From positions 62,001 to 126,000 of the forward strand of contig JASJDP010000014.1 of the NCBI GenBank assembly GCA_030065095.1: a stretch of DNA of 64,000 nucleotides. The letters run 5' to 3'. The position numbers were made by a program, and so were the translations under genes. The notes beneath the pieces were generated by a model. The model was not told the origin of the DNA and ran no database searches. It saw nothing but the letters and a program-made list of their open reading frames with translations. Below are positions 1-7,971 of this stretch, piece by piece (position 1 is the first letter of the stretch; each line of letters opens with the position of its first letter). This DNA is from Rhodobacter sp. Its GTDB lineage: Bacteria; Pseudomonadota; Alphaproteobacteria; Rhodobacterales; Rhodobacteraceae.

Positions 1-2
1 AG

Positions 3-1094
3 CTTAAAACCAAGCCCACCCAGCATTCGGTCAAGGAGCTGCGGTCGATCGGCCTGCAGCCCGACATCCTGGTCTGCCGGTCCGAACAGCCGATCCCGGA
101 CAAGGAACGCGACAAGATCGCGCTCTTTTGCAACGTCCGGTCCGAGGCGGTGATCCCGGCCTATGACCTGAAGTCGATCTACGAAGCGCCGATGGCCTAT
201 CACAAGGTCGGGCTGGACCAGGCGGTACTGGATGCCTTCCAGATCAGCCCTGCCCCGCGTCCGGATCTGACCCGCTGGATCGACGTCGAGGACCGCATCC
301 ACAATGCCGAGGGCGAGGTGCGCGTCGCCATCGTCGGCAAATACACGCAGCTGGAGGACGCCTACAAATCCATAGCCGAGGCGCTGACCCATGGCGGAAT
401 GGCGAACCGGGTGCGCGTCAAGGCCGACTGGATCGATGCCGAAATCTTCGAGCGCGAAGATGCCGCGCCCTATCTGGAACCCTTTCACGCCATTCTGGTG
501 CCCGGCGGCTTCGGCGAACGCGGGACGGAAGGCAAGATCAAGGCGGCGGAATTCGCCCGCGTGCACAAGGTGCCCTATCTCGGCATCTGCCTGGGCATGC
601 AGATGGCGGTGATCGAGGCGGCACGAAACCTTGCCGGCCTGCCCGACGCCGGGTCGGAAGAGTTCGACCACGAAGCCGGCAAGCGCCGGTTCGAACCGGT
701 TGTGTATCATCTCAAGGAATGGGTGCAGGGCAACCAGAAGGTCAGCCGGAAGGTCAGCGACGACAAGGGCGGCACCATGCGGCTGGGCGCCTACAACGCG
801 ACATTGTCGAAGGGGACCCGCGTCGCCGATATCTACGGCAATCTGGCCATCGACGAACGCCACCGCCACCGGTACGAGGTCGATGTCAAATACCGCGAGG
901 CACTCGAAGAACAGGGGTTGAAGTTTTCGGGCATGTCGCCGGACGGCCGCTTACCCGAAATCGTGGAGTGGACGGATCATCCTTGGTTTATCGGAGTGCA
1001 GTTTCATCCGGAATTGAAATCGAAACCTTTCGCGCCCCACCCGCTGTTTGCAGATTTCGTCCGCGCCGCAAAGGAGATGTCGCGACTCGTCTGA
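3..1094 (+). CDS. pyrG: CTP synthase, C-terminal part (5' end outside window)
   Basis: Makes CTP from UTP, ATP and glutamine, the last step of pyrimidine nucleotide synthesis, in the cytoplasm. The open frame runs in from the left edge; the first visible residues, [17 protein letters not shown], are the conserved end of the synthetase domain. The class I glutamine amidotransferase domain follows, with the nucleophile Cys in GICLGMQM (codon at 588-590) and the catalytic His-Glu in VQFHPEL near 1005. It ends with a single TGA. A GTG at 150 could be mistaken for a start, but homology continues upstream of it, so the gene is cut by the window edge. Essential housekeeping gene; family assignment is secure. 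Confidence 0.97.
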   Translation, partial: LKTKPTQHSVKELRSIGLQPDILVCRSEQPIPDKERDKIALFCNVRSEAVIPAYDLKSIYEAPMAYHKVGLDQAVLDAFQISPAPRPDLTRWIDVEDRIHNAEGEVRVAIVGKYTQLEDAYKSIAEALTHGGMANRVRVKADWIDAEIFEREDAAPYLEPFHAILVPGGFGERGTEGKIKAAEFARVHKVPYLGICLGMQMAVIEAARNLAGLPDAGSEEFDHEAGKRRFEPVVYHLKEWVQGNQKVSRKVSDDKGGTMRLGAYNATLSKGTRVADIYGNLAIDERHRHRYEVDVKYREALEEQGLKFSGMSPDGRLPEIVEWTDHPWFIGVQFHPELKSKPFAPHPLFADFVRAAKEMSRLV

Positions 1095-1177
1095 CCCGGG
1101 CCGAGCAGGTGCCGGACCCGATTGACCCGCCGCGAGAGCCGGCATTGGTTCGTCTGCGCAGGGTGCACCGGACCGCC

Positions 1178-1786
1178 CTATTCCGCCGCGATGGCGTGGC
1201 TGGCCTGTGCGATATCCATCTTCATCGCCGAATAGCGACGCCCGTCGCTTGGATCCTGCCAAACCTCGCCAACACGGTCGACCGGATAGCCGACCTGGCG
1301 CAGGACGCGCAGCATCGACAGCGACGACATCGCCCGCAACTCGCAGCAGCCCTGCGATTGAACGATGTCGATGCAGCCGTCGCAGATAAGCTGCAGGCAT
1401 CGGCGGCGGTCGCCCGGATTGACCAGTCCGTCGGACATGACGAGGCGCGTCATCTCCCACACATAGGGCGAAACCACGCCGCTCGGCATCACGTCGCTCG
1501 GGATGCTGTCCAGCTTTCCCTCGGAGGCGTCGCGCATCATGTAGCTGTGGTTGCCCCATTGAGAGCTGGTCGCCATCACCCGAGCGCCTCCCAGCACGGC
1601 GCCATTCGACACGACAAGCGAATACCACGCCAGCGGGTTGTCGTACTGGTCCATCTCATATGATTCGTTGTGCGGGACGTCCCACTGCAGCTGATCCACG
1701 AAGAATCGCTTGCGCAACTTTAGGTAGTTAAAAAAGGCTGATCCGTGCTCGTGAAGCGATGACAAGTCAAAAGTGATATTCCGCAT
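1178..1786 (-). CDS. luxI: LuxI-type N-acyl-homoserine lactone synthase
   Basis: Builds an acyl-homoserine lactone signal from SAM and an acyl-ACP (or acyl-CoA) in the cytoplasm. All invariant LuxI residues can be placed: R25, F29, W35 (LQWDV), D46 and D49 (YEMDQYDNP), R69 (GGARVM), E111 and R114 (WEMTRLVM). At 202 aa it has normal family length. A strong Shine-Dalgarno (AAGGAGAG) lies just before the ATG at 1786. It lies downstream of luxR in the same direction, and a 22-bp dyad lies about 75 bp before its start, which suggests LuxR-controlled positive feedback. The acyl chain made cannot be read from the sequence. Confidence 0.95.
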   Translation of the reverse strand: MRNITFDLSSLHEHGSAFFNYLKLRKRFFVDQLQWDVPHNESYEMDQYDNPLAWYSLVVSNGAVLGGARVMATSSQWGNHSYMMRDASEGKLDSIPSDVMPSGVVSPYVWEMTRLVMSDGLVNPGDRRRCLQLICDGCIDIVQSQGCCELRAMSSLSMLRVLRQVGYPVDRVGEVWQDPSDGRRYSAMKMDIAQASHAIAAE

Positions 1787-1860
1787 TTCCCACTCTCCTT
1801 TACGAAGAGCGATTAAATGACATAGTTGGGCGTCTTGTTAATGAAAATTCTACGAATGCC

Positions 1861-1882
1861 GCAAAAATCGTGCGTTTTTTGC
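1861..1882. promoter_or_regulatory. Candidate lux box (22-bp dyad) upstream of luxI
   Basis: The arms GCAAAAATCG and CGTTTTTTGC are separated by TG, and 9 of 10 positions pair. The dyad lies in the luxR-luxI gap, about 75 bp before the luxI ATG and 15 bp past the luxR stop. Position, size and symmetry fit a LuxR binding site. An AT-rich luxR terminator is the alternative, but no T-run follows a GC-rich stem. Binding is inference. Confidence 0.5.
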
Positions 1883-1896
1883 CAATTCGTTAACGG

Positions 1897-2505
1897 TCAG
1901 ATCAACCCGAAGGTCGTCGCCATGGTCGCGGCGTGGGTGCTGGTCTTGGCTTTCAGCTTGGTTTTGGCGTTTTTCAGGCGCTGCTTGACGGCGCCTTCCG
2001 AGACGCCGAGCAGATTCGCGATCTCTTTCATCAAAAGACCGTTCTTGACCATGCGCAAGGCCTCAAGCTCTGCCTTGGTCAAGTTCTTCGGCGGCACCAT
2101 CATGCGATGCATGTCACCAAGCGTCCGGGTCAGTTCGGCGATCTCCGCATCGGAAAATTCCCGGTCCGAACGCGCGAACGAGCCGAAACTGCGCTGCTGG
2201 CCTTCGCCCATATCGGCATGGCAGATCGCCACGCCGAAGTTCAAGCCGAAAAACTTCGCCTGTTCCAGAACCCCGCGGGGATCGTCGATGGAAATAGCGC
2301 TCCAGCGTGTGGCGCCGACATTCTGGTACATCCAGTGCATCACCGGGTCGGACAGCACCAGACCTTGGCTGGTATAGCGATCGATCCACTTTTTCGGGAG
2401 GGTCTTCTTTTCGTACACGGGAAACACGAAACCCATGCGCAGAGCGAGAAAGTAGCCGGAGGGAGACAACTCAGACAATTTGTTGGTATGATCGTCAATG
2501 GTCAT
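1897..2505 (-). CDS. luxR: LuxR-family quorum-sensing transcription regulator
   Basis: Signal-dependent regulator expected to bind the AHL made by the neighbouring luxI. An N-terminal autoinducer-binding domain (about residues 10-130) keeps the six conserved positions: W40, Y44, D53-P54, W68 and G91. A GerE/LuxR helix-turn-helix follows (about 142-185, LTKAELEALRMVKNG to GVSEGAVKQRLKNA). At 202 aa it is shorter than classical LuxR (about 240), mainly in the N-terminal domain. It is transcribed towards luxI with the candidate lux box between them. The divergent gene at 2629 is a close relative without the helix-turn-helix. Confidence 0.93.
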   Translation of the reverse strand: MTIDDHTNKLSELSPSGYFLALRMGFVFPVYEKKTLPKKWIDRYTSQGLVLSDPVMHWMYQNVGATRWSAISIDDPRGVLEQAKFFGLNFGVAICHADMGEGQQRSFGSFARSDREFSDAEIAELTRTLGDMHRMMVPPKNLTKAELEALRMVKNGLLMKEIANLLGVSEGAVKQRLKNAKTKLKAKTSTHAATMATTFGLI

Positions 2506-2628
2506 CGGTTGATGCGTCCCTACCTATGGTGCGGCCTTCGTGCTAACACCGCCCCAGAATCACTGCTTGCAAAAGAATAGGCATTCATATGGCTGTCCGC
2601 AACTTTATAGAGAGTTTGGGTTAATTTT

Positions 2629-3114
2629 GTGGATAATCGAACCAGTATAGCAACCCTTCTTGCCGATATCGACCAATTGACCCCGGGCGGCTTTGCAATT
2701 GGGCTGCATATCAGCTTTTCGGGCCCGACTTTCCTGTTCCAGACCTTTCCGCAGGATTGGGTGGATTACTATGCCAAGGAAGGGCTGCAACTGCGCGATC
2801 CGGCGATGCACTGGAGCTTTGCCAATTCTGGCTCGATCCGCTGGCGCGACCTTACCGACGACGACCCCGCCGACGTGATCGGCAAGGCGCGCGAACATGG
2901 GCTGCCCTATGGCATGACCATCTCGCTTCTCGACCAGCAGTCGCGCACCGTTGGCGGCTTCGCCCATCCCGAACGCGACTATCTGGATGTCGAGATCGAT
3001 CAGATCAAAGCACATCTGCTTGACCTGCACCGTGCAACCATAGGGGTATCGGTCCTGTCGGCCGACGACATGGCGGCGCTCAAACGCATGTCGATTCGTC
3101 TGTCGCACAGCTAA
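2629..3114 (+). CDS. LuxR-like autoinducer-binding protein lacking the DNA-binding domain
   Basis: A 161-aa protein that aligns with the neighbouring LuxR over the whole ligand-binding domain and keeps the same key residues (W44, Y48, D57-P58, W72, G95). It stops at LSADDMAALKRMSIRLSHS, where LuxR enters its helix-turn-helix, so it cannot bind DNA in the usual way. Only 40 bp separate its stop from the next gene and no HTH remnant is seen in any frame there, so this is not a simple frameshift. The start is GTG at 2629. It could sequester signal or form inactive mixed dimers with LuxR, as the truncated TraR homologue TrlR does; that role is inference. Confidence 0.85.
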   Translation: MDNRTSIATLLADIDQLTPGGFAIGLHISFSGPTFLFQTFPQDWVDYYAKEGLQLRDPAMHWSFANSGSIRWRDLTDDDPADVIGKAREHGLPYGMTISLLDQQSRTVGGFAHPERDYLDVEIDQIKAHLLDLHRATIGVSVLSADDMAALKRMSIRLSHS

Positions 3115-3154
3115 GCCGCTTTCGCCCGGGCCTTGGTGCGACTATATCGACGGC

Positions 3155-3598
3155 ATGTTCGCAGAATTCCTGAAACGTCTCACCCAGCCGGACCCCGAAC
3201 CGCTGCCCGACGCCGACGCGCGCCTGGCACTGGCCGCACTTCTGGTGCGCGTCGCGCGGTCGGACGGGTCCTATGACCACGAAGAGGTCGCCCGCATCGA
3301 CCGCATCCTGAGCAAGCGCTACGCACTGTCGCCGTTCGAAGCGGTGGAGTTGCGCCGCGATGCGGAACTGTTCGAAGAGGCCGCGCCGGACACGGTGCGC
3401 TTTACCCGCGCGATCAAGGACGCGGTGCCCTATGAGGAACGCGAGGGCGTGATCGAGGCGCTGTGGGACGTGGTCCTGGCCGATGGCGTGCGCGACCACG
3501 AGGAGGACGCGCTGCTGCGGCTGGTGGCCAATCTTCTGGGCATCAACGACCGCGATTCCGCACTGGCCCGGAAACGGGTCGAAAACGGCGGGGCATGA
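3155..3598 (+). CDS. TerB-like (tellurite resistance TerB family) protein
   Basis: Small acidic helical protein of 147 aa in the TerB/COG4103 family. It carries the duplicated pattern LLVRVARSDGSYDHEEVARI (residues about 30-50) and LWDVVLADGVRDHEEDALL (about 103-121), where acidic residues follow each ADG/SDG turn and probably bind a divalent metal. No signal peptide is seen, so it is probably cytoplasmic. The biochemical role of such stand-alone proteins is not established; tellurite resistance should not be assumed because the other ter genes are absent. Its stop overlaps the start of the next gene (ATGA), so the two are co-translated. Confidence 0.8.
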   Translation: MFAEFLKRLTQPDPEPLPDADARLALAALLVRVARSDGSYDHEEVARIDRILSKRYALSPFEAVELRRDAELFEEAAPDTVRFTRAIKDAVPYEEREGVIEALWDVVLADGVRDHEEDALLRLVANLLGINDRDSALARKRVENGGA

Positions 3599-4332
3599 TC
3601 GCCGGGCTGCCGATGTATGACCGGCCCGAGACGGCCGGCGCCCATGACGCGTATTGGCAGGCGATCCGCGACGCCCTTCGCGACAGGAACATCGCGGCAC
3701 CGGACGGGCTGAGCCGCGGCATCGATCCATGGACGCTGTGGCGGCGGAACGATCTGGTACTGGCCCAGACCTGCGGACTGCCCTACCGCGCCCGGCTGCA
3801 CGGCAAGGTCACGCTGCTGGGGACCCCGGATTTCGGCGTGCCGGACTGTCCGCCGGGATATTACCGGTCCGTGATCGTGGTGCGGGCCGAAGATCCCCGT
3901 ATCGCGGTCTCGGATCTCTCCGGCGCAAAGCTGGCCTATAACGACCCGCTGTCGCAATCGGGCTGGGCGGCGGTCCGGGCGCTCGGCCTGCCGTTCTCCG
4001 AAAAGATCCGGACCGGCAGCCATCGGCAAAGCGCCCGTGCCGTTGCCGCGGGCCGCGCCGACCTCGCCGGGATCGACGCCGTAACCTGGCGGTCGATGGG
4101 TGTTCACGATCCCGATCTCGCAGGCGCCTTGCGCGTCCTCGCCCGCACGCCGCCGACCCCGGGCCTGCCCTATATCTGCGCACCGGGCTTCGACGCCCGC
4201 GGGATCGCTGCCGCGATCGACGAGGCGCTGGACGGCCTGAACGCCTCGGTGCGCGACGTTCTCGGCCTTCGCGGTCTCGTCCGCATTCCGCCTGAAACCT
4301 ATCTCGAACAGCCCATTCCGGACGCACCCTGA
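3595..4332 (+). CDS. PhnD-like substrate-binding-fold protein
   Basis: A 245-aa protein of the phosphate/phosphite/phosphonate binding (PhnD-like, periplasmic-binding type 2) fold. It shows the typical run of PPGYYRSVIVV, DLSGAKLAYNDPLSQSGW, GSHRQSARAVAAGRADLAGI and a final PYICAPGF segment. No signal peptide or lipobox precedes the domain, so secretion is doubtful unless a start was missed; the longer upstream frame lies inside the terB-like gene and adds no leader. ATG at 3595 overlaps the preceding stop. No permease or ATPase of phosphonate type is adjacent. It may act as a soluble sensor of a small anion, but no function is assigned. Confidence 0.75.
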   Translation: MIAGLPMYDRPETAGAHDAYWQAIRDALRDRNIAAPDGLSRGIDPWTLWRRNDLVLAQTCGLPYRARLHGKVTLLGTPDFGVPDCPPGYYRSVIVVRAEDPRIAVSDLSGAKLAYNDPLSQSGWAAVRALGLPFSEKIRTGSHRQSARAVAAGRADLAGIDAVTWRSMGVHDPDLAGALRVLARTPPTPGLPYICAPGFDARGIAAAIDEALDGLNASVRDVLGLRGLVRIPPETYLEQPIPDAP

Positions 4333-4447
4333 GCAGCCAGCTTTGAACCCGCAACGCGCGTCGCCGAACCAGGCCCTGAATAAGCATTGCAATCGCGCGA
4401 GAATTCCGCCCTACTCTGGACGTGGGGAAACCAGACGAAAGCTGCCT

Positions 4448-5224
4448 GTGACAGACACGCCGCCCGTCATCGAGATTCGCAATCTGCACAAGAGCTTCGG
4501 CGCTTTGGAGGTGCTCATGGGCGTCGACATGGTCGCCGCCCGCGGCCACGTGATCTCGTTGATCGGATCCTCGGGATCGGGAAAGTCCACGCTTCTGCGC
4601 TGCGCCAACCTCTTGGAAGACAGCCAGCAGGGCGAGATCCTGTTCGAAGGCGAGCCGATCAAGTGGAAGGGCGACGGCCACGGCCGCCACCCCGCCGACC
4701 GCGCGCAGGTGACCCGCATCCGTACCAACCTGTCCATGGTGTTCCAGCAGTTCAACCTGTGGGCCCATATGACGATCCTGCAGAACGTCATGGAGGCGCC
4801 CGTCACGGTGATGAAACGCGACAAGGCCGAGGTCGAGGACAAGGCCCGCGGCTATCTCGACAAGGTCGGCATCGGCGACAAGTGCGACAACTACCCCGCA
4901 CAGCTTTCCGGCGGCCAGCAGCAGCGCGCCGCCATCGCGCGCGCGCTCTGCATGGAGCCCCGCGCGCTGCTGTTCGACGAACCCACCAGCGCGCTGGACC
5001 CGGAATTGGAGCAGGAAGTCGTCAAGGTGATCAAGGCCCTTGCGGAAGAGGGCCGCACCATGCTGCTGGTCACGCACGACATGAACATGGCCCGCGACGT
5101 GTCCGACCATGTCCTGTTTCTGCACAAGGGCCGGATCGAAGAGGAAGGCCCGCCGGCGGATGTCTTCGGCGCCCCCAAGACCGAGCGCCTGCAGCAGTTC
5201 CTGCGCCACGTGCAGGCCGTCTGA
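4448..5224 (+). CDS. ABC transporter ATPase, polar amino acid/opine type
   Basis: Energises the importer formed with the next three genes. A 258-aa HisP/OccP-like ATPase with Walker A GSSGSGKST, Q-loop FQQFNLW, signature LSGGQQQR, Walker B LLFDEPTSALDPE and H-loop LVTHDM, all intact. GTG at 4448 is chosen because conserved sequence (PPVIEIRNLHKSFG) begins only five residues later; the longer frame from 4343 adds 35 unconserved residues. It opens a unit continuing with a binding protein, two permeases and amine-metabolising enzymes, so the substrate is probably a basic amino acid, opine or polyamine-like compound. The exact substrate is not readable. Confidence 0.92.
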   Translation: MTDTPPVIEIRNLHKSFGALEVLMGVDMVAARGHVISLIGSSGSGKSTLLRCANLLEDSQQGEILFEGEPIKWKGDGHGRHPADRAQVTRIRTNLSMVFQQFNLWAHMTILQNVMEAPVTVMKRDKAEVEDKARGYLDKVGIGDKCDNYPAQLSGGQQQRAAIARALCMEPRALLFDEPTSALDPELEQEVVKVIKALAEEGRTMLLVTHDMNMARDVSDHVLFLHKGRIEEEGPPADVFGAPKTERLQQFLRHVQAV

Positions 5225-5255
5225 GAACAACCTGAGTGAAATGGGAGTACACATC

Positions 5256-5981
5256 ATGAAGCACCTGATCCTGACCGCCGCCGCGGTGGCGCTGTCCGCC
5301 GGGCTGGCCCATGCCGGCAGCCATTCCGTCGTGCGCATGGGCACCGAGGGCGCCTATCCTCCGTGGAACTTCATCAACGATGCAGGCGAGGTCGACGGGT
5401 TCGAGCGCGAGCTGGGCGACGAGCTGTGCGCCCGCGCGGAGCTGAACTGCGAATGGGTGACCAACGAGTGGGATTCGATCATCCCGAACCTCGTATCGGG
5501 CAACTATGACACCATCATCGCCGGCATGTCGATCACCGACGAACGCGACGAGGTGATCGACTTCACCCAGAACTACACCCTGCCCGACCCGTCGGCCTAT
5601 CTGGCGATGTCGATGGATGTCGACGTGATGGGCGGTGCGGTGATCGCCGCGCAGACCAACACGATCCAGGCGGCCTTTATCGCCGAAAAGGGCTGGACGC
5701 TGGTCGAATTCGCCACGCCCGAGGAAACCATCGCCGCGGTGAAGAACGGCGAGGCCGACGCGGTGCTGGCAGACAAGTCCTACCTCGCCCCCTTCGCCGA
5801 CGAAGATCCCGACCTGATGTTCCTGGAACAGGAGGAACTGATCGGCGGCGGCGTCGGCATGGGCATCCGCGAAAGCGACGGCGAGCTGAAGGACAAGTTC
5901 GACATGGCCATCCAGTCGATGAAGGACGACGGCAGCCTGAATGCGCTGATCACCAAGTGGGAGATCGGCGAAACCTTCTGA
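5256..5981 (+). CDS. Periplasmic amino acid/opine-binding protein of ABC importer
   Basis: Captures the substrate in the periplasm and delivers it to the two permeases. 241 aa, with a Sec signal peptide (MKHLILTAAAVALSAGLAHA) and a family 3 solute-binding domain containing GTEGAYPPWNFINDAGEVDG, GFERELGDELC and the hinge segment SITDERDEVIDFTQNYT. The close match to the ArgT/HisJ/OccT group points to a basic amino acid or derivative. ATG at 5256 follows GGGAG. A strong hairpin right after the stop may keep its transcript more abundant than that of the membrane genes, as is common for binding proteins. Confidence 0.92.
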   Translation: MKHLILTAAAVALSAGLAHAGSHSVVRMGTEGAYPPWNFINDAGEVDGFERELGDELCARAELNCEWVTNEWDSIIPNLVSGNYDTIIAGMSITDERDEVIDFTQNYTLPDPSAYLAMSMDVDVMGGAVIAAQTNTIQAAFIAEKGWTLVEFATPEETIAAVKNGEADAVLADKSYLAPFADEDPDLMFLEQEELIGGGVGMGIRESDGELKDKFDMAIQSMKDDGSLNALITKWEIGETF

Positions 5982-5989
5982 TGACATCC

Positions 5990-6017
5990 GCGAGCGCCCC
6001 GATGCCGGGGCGCTCGC
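5990..6017 (+). promoter_or_regulatory. Perfect 12-bp stem-loop between binding protein and permease genes
   Basis: GCGAGCGCCCCG and CGGGGCGCTCGC pair perfectly around the loop ATGC, 9 nt after the binding-protein stop. No T-run follows, so it is more likely an mRNA-stabilising or partial-attenuation hairpin than a full terminator. It would account for higher expression of the binding protein. Confidence 0.7.
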
Positions 6018-6116
6018 ATCCCGGCGGGGGCCAAATCGATTTTCAGCTTTTGCTCTGACCCTTCGGCCATAACCGGTCTCAAATGGCTGGCCTGTTACCT
6101 GACGACGGGCAAGCAT

Positions 6117-6905
6117 ATGGGCCTTTACTGGTCCTTCGTGACCGTTCTGGTGCTGCTGGCGATCACCGCGCCCACCGCGCTTTTGTTCGGCTTCGGCGGC
6201 GCTACGGCGGCGCGCGCAAACTTCCTGCCGCTGCGCTGGTTCGGCAAGGCCTATATCTCGGTCGTGCGCGGCGTGCCGGACATCGCGTTCTTTTTGTTCT
6301 TCGTCATCGCGCTCGACCAGATGTTCGAACTGGTCCGCCACCAGATCTTCTGCCCGGGCTGGGCCGAGGAAATCTGGCAGGGCAACGATTTCCGCGTCTG
6401 CCCCGAAGCCAAGCTGCCGCTCGGAAATGCCGCGCAGTGGGTGCACGAGGTCTATGGCTTCTTCCTGGCGGTCCTGACCTTCGCCATCGTCTTCGGCGCC
6501 TTTTCCGCCAATGTGCTTTACGGCGCGATGATGGCCGTGCCCCGCGGCCAGATGGAAACGGCCGAAGCCTACGGCATGACGCGCGCTCAGGCGTTCTGGC
6601 GCGTACTGGTGCCGCAGATGTGGGTCTATGCCCTGCCGGGGCTCAGCAACCTTTGGATGATCCTGATCAAGGCGACGCCGCTTTTGTTCCTGCTGGGCGT
6701 CGAGGACATCGTCTATTGGGCGCGCGAGTTGGGCGGCACGAAACAGGCGCGGTTCTCGGACTATCCGCACGGCGACTGGCGCCTGTGGTACTTCCTTGGG
6801 TTGCTGATCTTCTATCTTGCCTTCACCAAACTCTCCGAGTTTGTCCTGGAACGCCTGATGCGCCGTCTCAGCCACGGCCAGGCGACGATCGGGGCGGCGG
6901 CATGA
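6117..6905 (+). CDS. ABC transporter permease (HisQ/OccQ-like), first of pair
   Basis: Inner-membrane channel subunit of the importer. From this ATG it is 262 aa with about five membrane helices and the EAA-type loop TAEAYGMTRAQAFWRVLVP. The ATG at 6117 is the only canonical start, yet family-like sequence continues in frame upstream (GLKWLACYLTTGKHMG) back to about 6039 (IFSFCSDPSAITG) with no ATG, GTG or TTG. The true start may be a rare codon such as ATT at 6039, or the first residues are lost in this copy. It lies between the post-binding-protein hairpin and the second permease. Confidence 0.88.
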   Translation: MGLYWSFVTVLVLLAITAPTALLFGFGGATAARANFLPLRWFGKAYISVVRGVPDIAFFLFFVIALDQMFELVRHQIFCPGWAEEIWQGNDFRVCPEAKLPLGNAAQWVHEVYGFFLAVLTFAIVFGAFSANVLYGAMMAVPRGQMETAEAYGMTRAQAFWRVLVPQMWVYALPGLSNLWMILIKATPLLFLLGVEDIVYWARELGGTKQARFSDYPHGDWRLWYFLGLLIFYLAFTKLSEFVLERLMRRLSHGQATIGAAA

Positions 6906-6943
6906 ATGCCGCGCGCAACACCGCGCCACTATGGGCGCAGCAC

Positions 6944-6962
6944 GCATTTTCTGCGAAAATGC
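6944..6962. repeat. AT-centred palindrome, GCATTTTC-TGC-GAAAATGC
   Basis: An 8-bp perfect stem with a 3-nt loop in the gap between the two permease genes. Its TTTTC/GAAAA core matches the other palindromes at 33624, 46283, 58755 and 59003. Its presence supports reading 6906-6990 as intergenic and placing the next start at 6991. Confidence 0.6.
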
Positions 6963-6990
6963 CCCGGCGCGCAGTGCAGAGGTCCAGGGC

Positions 6991-7794
6991 GTGAGTTGCT
7001 GGCAGACGATACAGGATTACGGCCTGCGCGCGATCGGCATCGGCGAGCGGCTCTTGCCGCGCGAGGATTTCGGCCTGTGCCAGCAGTTCACCCTGATCGG
7101 GTCCGGGCTGATCTGGAATATCTATTTCGGCATGCTGGCGCTGTTCATCGGCTTCTTCATCGCCAATGCCGTGGCGCTTGCCAAGGCGTCGCGCTACTAT
7201 TGGCTGCGCAAGCCTGCGGAATGGTTTATCCTCGTCTTCCGCGGCTCGCCGCTGTTCATCCAGTTCTTCCTGGCCTATTTCATCTTTCTGCGCATCAAGC
7301 AGGCGGGGTACATGCCCTGGCTGACGTCGGCCCAGGCTGGGGCGCTGATCGTGCTGGTGCTGAACACCGCCGCCTATTCGGCCGAGATCTTCTTTGGCGC
7401 GCTGCGCTCGGTGCCGAAGGGCGAGGTCGAGGCCGCGGACGCCTACGGCTTCACCGGCTGGAAACGCTTTGTCCGGGTGATCTGGCCCACGACCATGCGG
7501 CTCGCGTGGCCCGCCTATACCAACGAGGCGATTTTCCTGTTCCACGCCACGACGCTGGTGTTCTTTTCGGGCTTTCCGACCTGGAAACAGCAGGGCGACG
7601 CGCTCTATTACGCCAATTACTTCGCCGACAAGACCTTCAACCCGTTCATCCCCTACCCGATCGTGGCGTTCTACTTCATCCTGCTGACGCTGACGCTGAT
7701 CGCGGCCTTCGGCATGGTGAACCGCAGGCTCAACCGGCATTTGCCGCAAGAGCGGCGGGCGAAGATGCGGATCCGGCCCAACGTCATCCGGTGA
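6991..7794 (+). CDS. ABC transporter permease (HisM/OccM-like), second of pair
   Basis: Second channel subunit; pairs with the preceding permease. From GTG 6991 it is 267 aa, beginning MSCWQTIQDYGLRAIGIGER, which resembles family N-termini. An ATG at 6931 in the same frame would add 20 residues, but that stretch contains a palindromic repeat and no family-like sequence. The core shows FRGSPLFIQFFLAYF and the EAA loop AADAYGFTGWKRFVRVIWP that docks on the ATPase. Followed by a 177-bp gap holding a short GC-rich repeat, then the amidotransferase. Confidence 0.9.
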   Translation: MSCWQTIQDYGLRAIGIGERLLPREDFGLCQQFTLIGSGLIWNIYFGMLALFIGFFIANAVALAKASRYYWLRKPAEWFILVFRGSPLFIQFFLAYFIFLRIKQAGYMPWLTSAQAGALIVLVLNTAAYSAEIFFGALRSVPKGEVEAADAYGFTGWKRFVRVIWPTTMRLAWPAYTNEAIFLFHATTLVFFSGFPTWKQQGDALYYANYFADKTFNPFIPYPIVAFYFILLTLTLIAAFGMVNRRLNRHLPQERRAKMRIRPNVIR

Positions 7795-7823
7795 TGCATC
7801 GGTTCGCGAGCGCGATCCGACCG

Positions 7824-7893
7824 GTGCGAGGGGGCTCCGCCCGCTCTGCCCCTTCGGTGCACCCGCCCCGGGGAGATTTCCGGCCGGATGACG
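7824..7893 (-). repeat. Short GC-rich intergenic repeat (family 2, copy 1)
   Basis: Read on the minus strand it begins near CATCCGGCCGGAAATCTCC and continues with a G-rich stretch and GGGGCAGAGC. The same elements occur on the plus strand at 44489-44545. It fills most of the gap between the second permease and the amidotransferase gene. Non-coding; function unknown. Confidence 0.6.
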
Positions 7894-7971
7894 GAGCCGG
7901 TTTGTTCTCAAGCCCTTGCTGGCGCGTGCGGCGATGGTTACGTTCGCCGCGTAACGCAACTTCGGTGTTCC

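Noticed and set aside
3115-3154. Possible frameshifted HTH domain following the short LuxR-like gene
   Set aside because: Only 40 bp lie before the next gene and none of the three frames shows HTH-like sequence, so the truncation is real in this assembly.
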